NCBI RefSeq assembly: GCF_921293095.1
Contig: NC_060251.1
Coordinates: 100,426,566-100,490,565 of the forward strand
Length of the DNA: 64,000 nt
From: Ischnura elegans
Lineage: Eukaryota > Arthropoda > Insecta > Odonata > Coenagrionidae
Direction of reading: 5' to 3'
Shown here in pieces: positions 57,185-64,000 of the stretch. Both the position numbers and the translations under genes were made by a program. Under the pieces are notes generated by a model, which was not told where the DNA came from, searched no databases, and worked only from the letters and a program-made list of their open reading frames with translations. Each line of letters starts with the position of its first letter. The first letter of the stretch is position 1.

Positions 57185-57757
57185 GAGGATTCATCATCAC
57201 TGGTCAGCAATCCTAAGATTGGTTTGACGCAGCTTTCCACTCAATTCTCCTCGCAGCCAATCTTTTCACGCCTTCGTATTTCTTTCTTTCGCATCTTTCT
57301 TTACTTGTTCCAAATATTTTGCTCGAGGTCTTCCTTTTCCGTTCTTGTCACCCACTTGTCCCTCGGCTACTGTCTTCATAAGGCCATCATGTCTCAATAT
57401 GTGGCCTATAAGGCTGTTCCGTCCTCTTATTAAGGTTTTCATGAGGCTTCTCTTCTCTCCTACTCTTCTTAGGACTTCCTCATTACTAACTCGGTCCATC
57501 CATTTTATCTTCATCAATTTTCTGTAGCACCACATTTCGAAGGCTTCTATCCTTGCTTTCTCCGCTTCGGTCATTGTCCATGCCTCACTTCCGTATAGGA
57601 TCATACTCCAAATGTAGGTTCTTATAAATTGTTTCCTTACTTCCATATTTAAGTTTCCCGGTGTAAGCAGGTGTCTCTTTTGATGGAATCCTCTCTTCGC
57701 CTGGGCTACTCTGCTGATAATTTCTTTCTTGCTTCTCCCATCGCTAACAGAAATCAT
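57185..57757 (-). pseudogene. RTE-like LINE reverse-transcriptase C-terminus and 3' tail, 5'-truncated
   Basis: 163 open codons on the minus strand (57757-57266) cover the end of the RT: 'AKRGFHQKRHLLTPGNL', 'YGSEAWTMTEAEKARIEAF', 'MWCYRKLMKIKWMDRVSNEEVL', 'LIGHILRHDGL' and 'GRPRAKYLEQVK'. The 3' tail to 57185 ends in ...ctgaccagtgatgatga. No YADD block, so truncated upstream. A relative is at 42985-43180. Confidence 0.82.
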
Positions 57758-57799
57758 CGAGGAATATCAATAAATATATACTTTAGAACAAAATGCGAT

Positions 57800-58560
57800 G
57801 GTGGTTGGCGTAACATGGTGAAACTCCTTCATGATGCACAAAGGTTAAGAAATGTGAATTCTCGATTTTCAGAAAAAATTGTTACACCGACCAAATAATA
57901 CACCGCAATTCACGACACCACTTCTCTCACAAACTATCAGCAATACATTGTATGCTTCACAGACTATGTATGATTCCATTGTCGAATTACAACAGGATGG
58001 AGGAGCTAAACACAATCAAACTAATTGCATCCAATAATGGGTACTTCGAAGTTCTAATTGACAAACTGTACCACCAAAAACAAAAACGACTCGCACTCAA
58101 CCTTATTTACACAGATAGAGGGAAAGATGATGACACGAAATGACGTAGAATCCCCTATCTCGGTCGTATATCCAACAAAACTGGAAAATTACTACCTAAA
58201 GATCAAGTGAAGGCTGCCTTCTACAGTAGAAATACACTGGGCAAACTGTTGGGCAGTGCCAAGGACAAAATTAGTGCCGGTGAACACAGCGGAGTATATA
58301 AACTCCGTTGCAATGACTGCAATTCCTGTTACATAGGAAAAACTGGACGGAATTTCAACATCCGGGCCAAGGAACATCGTTCATGTTTTATTAACAACAA
58401 GGAAACCTCACACTTTGCCAAACACCTCTTGGATTCCGACCACACAAGCGATTTCGAACCGATAATCCTACATAAAGAAAACAACGGCCCAAGGCTTGAA
58501 GCACTCGAGCAGTTGGAAATTTTAGTGGGTCAAACCTCACCCAACATAACATAAGTTAAC
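57800..58560 (+). mobile_element. Penelope-like element, 3' part
   Basis: From about 57895 the plus strand encodes the connector ('MLHRLCMIPLSNYNRMEEL', 'IKLIASNNGY') and then the GIY-YIG nuclease. A TGA at 58141-58143 and an earlier frame change interrupt it. A 19-base sequence, atgcacaaaggttaagaaa, occurs before (57834-57852) and after (58815-58833) the coding part, as expected of a terminal repeat. Confidence 0.72.
58207..58554 (+). pseudogene. GIY-YIG endonuclease domain of the Penelope-like element
   Basis: 115 codons, open from inside the connector to the natural stop (TAA at 58552). GVYKLRCNDC holds the GIY-equivalent (GVY), then 'CYIGKTGRNFNIRAKEH' (YIG, catalytic Arg), 'SHFAKHLLDSDH' and 'ENNGPRLEALEQLEIL' (catalytic Glu). 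This nuclease cuts target DNA for insertion. The domain itself looks intact; the ORF upstream is broken by a TGA at 58141. Confidence 0.8.
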
Positions 58561-58814
58561 GAGCAGTTGTATTCTCACCATTCACCACTTTTCAATGTTT
58601 TTTCTGAGAAACCATTACGGATGACACTCACCACTCCATAACACCCCTCCCCGTATTTCGTCATCATACACCAACCCTCGGCTACCCCGTGCAGTGACCC
58701 ATCAGCGACGTACTTCCCAAACCTACCTTCCCTTCCCTTACCCCCTCCACCAAATAATATATGTATAGCGAGGCTCTGATGGTGTTATCCGTGTCGCTCT
58801 TATTTTTGTTCTAA

Positions 58815-59140
58815 ATGCACAAAGGTTAAGAAAAGACTTAGCTGTTTCACAAAATAAAATATATTTGCGACCGGTTTCGATACAGCGTATCATCATCTGG
58901 CAATTACAAGTATCAGTACATAGAATTTATACCCTTGAAGGCGTTAGAGGGGTGGTAGAGTGGAGGTGGAGAATGGGGGGACATTCGGAGTACCCATTAT
59001 TGGATGCAATTAGTTTGATTGTGTTTAGCTCCTTCATCCTGTTGTAATTCTCTAATCGAACTCTGGCAGGAATCTCTCACAAAGAGCACAAAAAATTTTT
59101 GTGCGATCGCATGTGCTTTATCGAATGCTAGGTGGATCTC
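58815..59140 (-). mobile_element. Inverted, internally deleted copy of the same Penelope-like element
   Basis: The minus strand at 59065-58995 repeats the connector (caacaggatgaaggagctaa..., ctaattgcatccaataatggg), then jumps directly to the tail with a hammerhead-like segment (58901-58870) and ends at the 19-base repeat. The two copies are tail to tail. Confidence 0.65.
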
Positions 59141-59189
59141 AGTGGTGAAATTACTCCAACGCCTGCCTATTTTTTAAAAAAGACTGATG

Positions 59190-60165
59190 GCTTTACACTC
59201 TCTGCCACACCCCATTAATGGGGCTTCCGCGATAGTGTGTAAATATAGATTCCTATTGACGAATGAGGAAAACACCAAAAAGATGGTCATAACGTTTGAA
59301 AATAAAGTTTTACGAAGAATGTTCGGTCCCATTAAAGAAGTAGAAACATGGAGAGTTAGAAGACATAAAAGAGTTAAGACAATTGTACAAACATCGTGTG
59401 AATCATCAGAAGCAGAAGATTAAGATGGCTCGGCCACGCCCATGGAAGAAGTGAAGAGACAATAATGAAAGGAGTTCTTAAAGGGACACTAAAAGACAAG
59501 ACCGGTAAGAAGGAAGAGAATGAGCTGGAAAGGATATAAGGTAGTTGGGAGGCCAACTGAAAATGGCAGGCGACCATAGAAGGCGGAGACTCTTGGTTGG
59601 AGAGGCCAATGACCACCTAGGTTTCTAATGGCCACAGGAGTAAAGAGTAAAGTATTTAGAAATGACGGCGATAGAATACTGTACGTGTTAGGCAGGTGCG
59701 TGTGGAGAGGAATAGATATAGTAAAGTGGACGGAGAGGAGGAGGAACGACGAAGAGCTGGACTTGGTGGATGAGGAGAGGAGATTCACCCTGAAGACGAT
59801 GGCAGACTTATCCTTCGAAACGTCGGTGCAGAAAAATCCTTGGACCCGGATGGAAACCCGAGAACTCTTCCTCCCGTCCAGTGGAAGCTTCTAGATGAAA
59901 AATAGAGGAGACAGAAGGTATGGATGGAGCGAGAACTGAGTAGGGAAGGGATGTTGAAAACAGTTAGAGGGTATAATGCTAGGTAAGCGAGGGAGAGGTA
60001 GGAAGAGAATAGGATTTTCAGATACTAGAATGAAAGGGAGTAGGCGTTATTGTGAATTGAAGAGGGAAGGGCTTGAAGGACGAGGAGGCTCCCAGAACAC
60101 GTCTCAATGGAAACCTACCTCAATTGGTAGAATACTTAATAATAAACTGGCGTGGTATTAGTTAG
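59190..60165 (+). pseudogene. Fragments of RTE/Jockey-like LINE reverse-transcriptase C-termini
   Basis: First fragment, 59270-59440: 'VLRRMFGPIKEVETWRVRR', then in the next frame 'LYKHRVNHQKQKIKMAR', the R(K)ILRRIFGP...W..R block of LINE RT tails. Second fragment, from about 59640: 'IVKWTERRRNDEELDLVDEERR', comparable to KWMDRVSNEEVL at 57.5 kb, then 59976-60100 'GKRGRGRKRIGF' and 'CELKREGLEGRG' (the GKRGRGRP...LKREA.DR..WR end). Two different truncated LINEs, in series. Confidence 0.6.
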
Positions 60166-60436
60166 GCCGTGCCAGTGAACGAAAAGGAGACAAAACCTCG
60201 CCTGCGAATGACGTCACTTGTGAGTCAAGCGCCGCTTCAAAATATATCGTGGAATTAATAAGCGGCGCACGCGAAAACATGCTCATAAAACACCGCAAAT
60301 CACTTCAATTTCCTTATCCCCTGTTGGCAATGCCTTTGAAATCATACGTGGTAAGAGGAGCGAAAAGAATCAGAGTTGAGAAGGGGAAAAGGTCGGGGGA
60401 AATTTGGGAGTATACACGGAGTGTGGCCCTCACCGT

Positions 60437-61285
60437 CAAGTGGGTAGCTATTGCATGGAAATGATTCGACTCCAATGAAGGAACTGATAGTCGCTGCCGC
60501 GTACGAACGTCATAATGCGAAGTACGACCTTCCTCATTTCATCAGGCCCGTCGCCAAGGAAACTCCATAGAAGAGGTCCCATTCCAGCCCATAAAATGCT
60601 GATATCTGTTGTCACTTCGCTTGCTTTTCTATCGGCTTTCAAAATTGTCCGAAACGCGGCGATGAGTTTTTTCCGATCAATTTTTGTTTCCAAATATTTT
60701 GCAGTGTAGTGTTTGAAACTGCGAAGAATGGTATTGAACTGTTACAAATTTGATGAACCACAACATCATGATTGTGAATTTCGCTTAACACCCCTAATTA
60801 CAGCTTATTTCTCCGTCAAACTCGGTTCGCTTTTTCCATCAGCGACAGAGTGGCGATTTTTGAACACCTATTCGATGCGCGGCGGATGGCAACACATCTG
60901 ATGGCCAACTTAAGGATCCTCCCTTGTAATATTTGTGCCCCAGTGATGTGTAGCAGACAGTGACTCCATTTGTAAATGTGGGAGATAAATATTGTGAAAC
61001 TTTGTAAGTTATCATAGAAATCGTCTGTAATTAGCCTCAAATGGACTGGTGGCGCCGCGCCGCGGCCAGCTACAGCTAAGGTATCACGGTTAAGTGCAGA
61101 GGCTGTCATCAGTGAATTCTTAGTATTCATGGTCGCACCCATGTTAGAAGTGAATGCCTCATTACCGCGACAAGCCTGAGAATACGAAGAAGTTATTACT
61201 CGTACTTACCAATATTACGTCCGAACGCAGTATTAGCAATCAGTTTCTTCATTGGAGTCGAATCACTTCCTTGCAATAACCACTT
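60437..61285. mobile_element. ~850-bp element with ~85-bp inverted ends
   Basis: 60437-60525 is complementary to 61195-61285 (tgattcgactccaatgaag and its complement, then cgtacgaacgt/acgtccgaacg). The interior has open frames on both strands (60449-60693 -, 60816-61142 -) with no motif I know. Unclassified DNA-transposon-like element. Confidence 0.55.
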
Positions 61286-61666
61286 GATGATTTGCGGACT
61301 ATGCCCCGTTCAGTCAACAGCGTGCTTCTCTTGCCGTGTCTGCTTCCTCGCACACCTATCCAAATAATTTGCGGAGTAATATGTAGATAGATATGCCTTG
61401 TTTCTACCAGGTTGGAATTACCCCTAACAAAAATGCTTTAAGATCAATGCTGCCCAGGGAAAGCCTACCATGCCTACCATGAATGCATGAAATTCACACG
61501 CCGAAATCCACATACTATCCCACAATCTGCCTTGATAGACGTTTGGCGGAGGGTGTGTCGAAACTAGCCGTATACAGTTATAAAATAAATGCTCCTACGA
61601 AGTTCCATCTATCACTTATTAAGTCCTTCATGCTCAAGGGAAAACGAATTCCCATACTTACCCTAG

Positions 61667-62735
61667 AAAAATATCTTATTTATCGTGTCAGTCGGATGTG
61701 GAATTATATTGTGGTTCTAATACGATTTTTTTTTCGTGTCAATCTGAATGATATCTAATCTAAATTGCTCTGTGGTAAGTCTGAGGAGAGTTCTACCTTC
61801 TCCTTTCTATTCCAACGATCGAGTTGAATTACTGAGTGAGTCAGAATGATTAGTTAAAATCTCTTCACTTTTTAATGTTGTCCTAATTCGATAAGTAGTA
61901 TATGAGTAGGAAGTAGCCCTGTACTTATTTTTCTTCTTGCCAATATATCATACAATACATATTTTTAAAATACAGTTTCTAATTCTTTCGCGCCGAACAA
62001 TAGCAGTAAAGATTTCTCGGGTCTTACAACAGGTAAGGCCCTCCATATCTCCTTCCAAAGTTTCGTCAAGCAACTTGCCCATCATCTTCAGGGATTCAGG
62101 AATCCAAGATCCATTCATGCATTCAATCATTGAATTCCGAAATACCTGAAAAGCCATTAGCCATTCGGCAAAATATCTCCTTTATCGTGTCTGTCGGATA
62201 TGGAATTATATTGGGGTTCTAATATGATTTTTTCAGTGTCAATATGAATATTATCTAATCTATATTGCTCTGTGGTAAGTCTGGGGAGAGATCTATCTTC
62301 TCCTTTCTAATCCTACGCACAAGTTGAATTACTGAGTGAGTCAGAATGATCAGTTAAAATTCTTCACTTTTAAGTGTTATCTTAATTTAATAATAGGTAT
62401 AGGAGAACGCAGCCCTGAACTTAATTTTCCTCTTTCCAATATATTACATATTATTTAATAAATATTTTTTAAATGTAATGTCTGGCTCTTTCCCGGTGAA
62501 CAATAGCAGTAAGATTTCTCGGATCTTGCACCGAGTTAAATCCTCCATATCTCCTTCCAACGTTTCGTCAAGCTACAAGCCCATCATCTTCAGGGATTCA
62601 GGAATACAAAATTCATTCATGCATTCAATCACTGAATTCCTAAATCCCTGAGAACGATGGGCGAGTTTCTTGACGAAACGTACAAAGGAGATATGGAGGA
62701 CCTTACCCGGTGCAAGATCGCGAGAAATCTTAACT
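61667..62735. repeat. ~500-bp tandem duplication plus an inverted third piece (Penelope-type tails?)
   Basis: Unit 1 (about 61667-62150) and unit 2 (about 62170-62650) align throughout (tttatcgtgtc, ggaattatatt, attgctctgtggtaagtct, gagtgagtcagaatga, catatctccttcca, catcatcttcagggattcagg). The end of the unit recurs inverted at 62645-62735. Each unit end carries CTGAAGA...GAAAC on the minus strand, a hammerhead-like core. Confidence 0.75.
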
Positions 62736-62884
62736 GATATTTTTTTACATCCTTAATCACTAATTTCACTAATAAACCAGCGCATTTCTCTCCCATTGTA
62801 TCCAAAATCTTGACTTATACATCTAAAACGAGGCGAAGCAAAAAACTCAGAAGTCAATTCACTTCTGACAGCCAGTTTTTATTT

Positions 62885-62966
62885 ATTTTTAAACTGCTGG
62901 TGTCCAAACACCCCCTCCACTTGCCGAGAGACGTGTCTTGCGGGACAGTATGCAGATTTAGATACA
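62885..62966 (+). repeat. CR1/Jockey-like LINE 3' tail
   Basis: aaactgctggtgtccaaaca, then ccccctccacttgcc and cttgcgggacagtatgcagatttagata, aligned with the 3' UTR at 15725-15806. Confidence 0.65.
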
Positions 62967-63367
62967 TGCCGGGATCCGGAAAGACACGGTAACTCGGGCA
63001 TTCTGCCTCGTCTATGATATGCAAGTGCAGGGGAGAGAGATAGAAGATACGTGCGGAAATATCCGAGGCGGAACGACTCAGGCTGGACGTGCGAGCACAC
63101 GGCGCTATCTGTTTTTCTTTTTTTTTATTCCTCTCGGCTTTTTTCCTCAGCCAAACGCCGAATGCGAATGCATCATATTTTCGGTTCGCTTACCTCAGCA
63201 CTTGTTGCGAATCCGACGCATAATTTATCGGCGTCGTCTCTTTCCACGAACGGTACGAATAGTACACTCGAGAACCTGGCAGAATGGTCTCGCGCGTCCA
63301 GAGAGGCATTTGAATTCCATGAGAACCGGATCGAGTGGTATAAATTTTTTTTGCCTACAAAAATAAT
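62967..63367. other. Unannotated DNA, weak repeat match
   Basis: 62975-63010 (ggaaagacac.gtaactcggg...cctcg) resembles 56896-56930 (ggaaagacataacaactcaggccctcggcctgg). No gene recognised; overlapping open frames at 63019-63401 have no motif. Confidence 0.3.
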
Positions 63368-64000
63368 ATTCGGAATAAGTCGACAACGAGAAGTCGCTTA
63401 AGGCTTCATAAGGTAGACATTTTATTTGCGCTAAAAATTCTATGATTTCACAGTGTATTATTATTATTATTATTATATTATATATTATCATATTATATTA
63501 TATAGTATTATTGCAATTAATGCTAATTAATGCCGTGTTTTTTAATGAAATCTCCATAATTAACCAAATATATCCCGATTGGTCAACGAGAAGTAATGGA
63601 TATCATTTATGTGGCAACAAAAATAATGCTCAACTGTATTTAAATACACCAAACGATGAAGTTCACCATGAAAAAATATTTGACTTAGCCAGGATTCGAA
63701 CCCGGATCTCCCAATTTCCTGCACTGCTTTTGTATAAAAATATTTTTAATGATTCTTTCGAGCATTCCCTTAGATAATTATCATCAAAATATCTACCAGA
63801 TAATATTTTTTTTATTTTGTCAAAAAAAATTATATACCGAATAATTCGACGACGAAAAATCGCTTCAGGCTCGATTAGGTGGGCATTTCAGTTGAGCTAA
63901 AAATGCTTAACTTTCACGATGCTAATGGCTTCACATTAATGCTGTGTTGGATTTTTAATAACAGCTGCATAATTAGCGATATATATTCCGATTGGTCTGC
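63368..64000. repeat. Two diverged copies of a ~465-bp unit, second cut by the window end
   Basis: 63368-63595 aligns with 63833-64000 (gaataa.tcgac.acga.aa.tcgctt, gtgggcattt/gtagacattt, gctaaaaat, aatgc.gtgtt, cataattagc/cataattaacc, tatatcccgattggtc). A tRNA-like box B (minus, 63688-63712) lies between them. Confidence 0.6.
63455..63515. repeat. (att)n/(at)n microsatellite
   Basis: ttattattattattattata followed by AT-rich repeats. Confidence 0.85.

Noticed and set aside
58870..58901. Active hammerhead ribozyme
   Set aside because: The stem is good, but the conserved CTGATGA reads CAGATGA; I keep it only as a decayed hammerhead-like core.

Overview
The window reads as non-coding, transposon-rich nuclear DNA of an arthropod, most probably an insect. 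It is AT-rich and has spliceable GT/AG introns, tRNA-derived short repeats and hAT-type MITEs with 8-bp target duplications. It also holds Jockey-superfamily (L2/CR1-like) and RTE-like LINEs, Penelope-like elements and an errantivirus-type Gypsy element with an env gene. I recognise no host gene. Almost every supportable feature is a mobile element, a piece of one, or an unclassified repeat.

Region 1-15 kb: two tRNA-like SINE-type sequences, then a three-level nest. An interspersed repeat, present uninterrupted near 19.7 kb, is split by a DNA element with ~1 kb inverted arms (3232-14748). The loop of that element carries a 60-codon piece of a BEL/Pao integrase C-terminus. Its right arm is split in turn by a 9.18 kb Gypsy/errantivirus-like provirus (5203-14384). 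The provirus has 709-bp LTRs, a 4-bp target duplication, a tRNA-Leu-type primer site, gag, a pol broken by two frameshifts and one stop, and an open env.

Region 15-28 kb: a LINE 3' end; a THAP-domain DNA transposon (15830-18732) with recognisable exons but no DDE catalytic domain; a degenerate 'atcggtcg' repeat field; two hAT-like MITEs in opposite orientation with perfect 8-bp duplications; a MITE built of AACTGTTA motifs; and a 200-bp palindrome.

Region 28-34 kb: a nearly complete L2/CR1-like LINE with ORF1 (PHD-like zinc finger, coiled coil, baculovirus-FP-like C-terminus) and ORF2 (endonuclease plus reverse transcriptase). ORF2 has one frameshift and a changed endonuclease residue. The ORF2 tail and 3' UTR are present as three tandem copies, and the element ends in AATAAA and poly(A).

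Region 34-64 kb: a graveyard of LINE 3' ends, RTE-like reverse-transcriptase tails, Penelope-like RT and GIY-YIG fragments, hAT-like MITEs, a transposase C-terminus with a PHD-like finger, unclassified repeats, and tandem or inverted repeats. Several repeat ends carry hammerhead-ribozyme-like cores (CTGANGA ... GAAA), as expected for Penelope-like elements. Long stretches (19.9-22.3, 24.9-26.5, 48.2-51, 52-55 kb) hold nothing I can name. Coordinates of decayed repeats are approximate, by eye.
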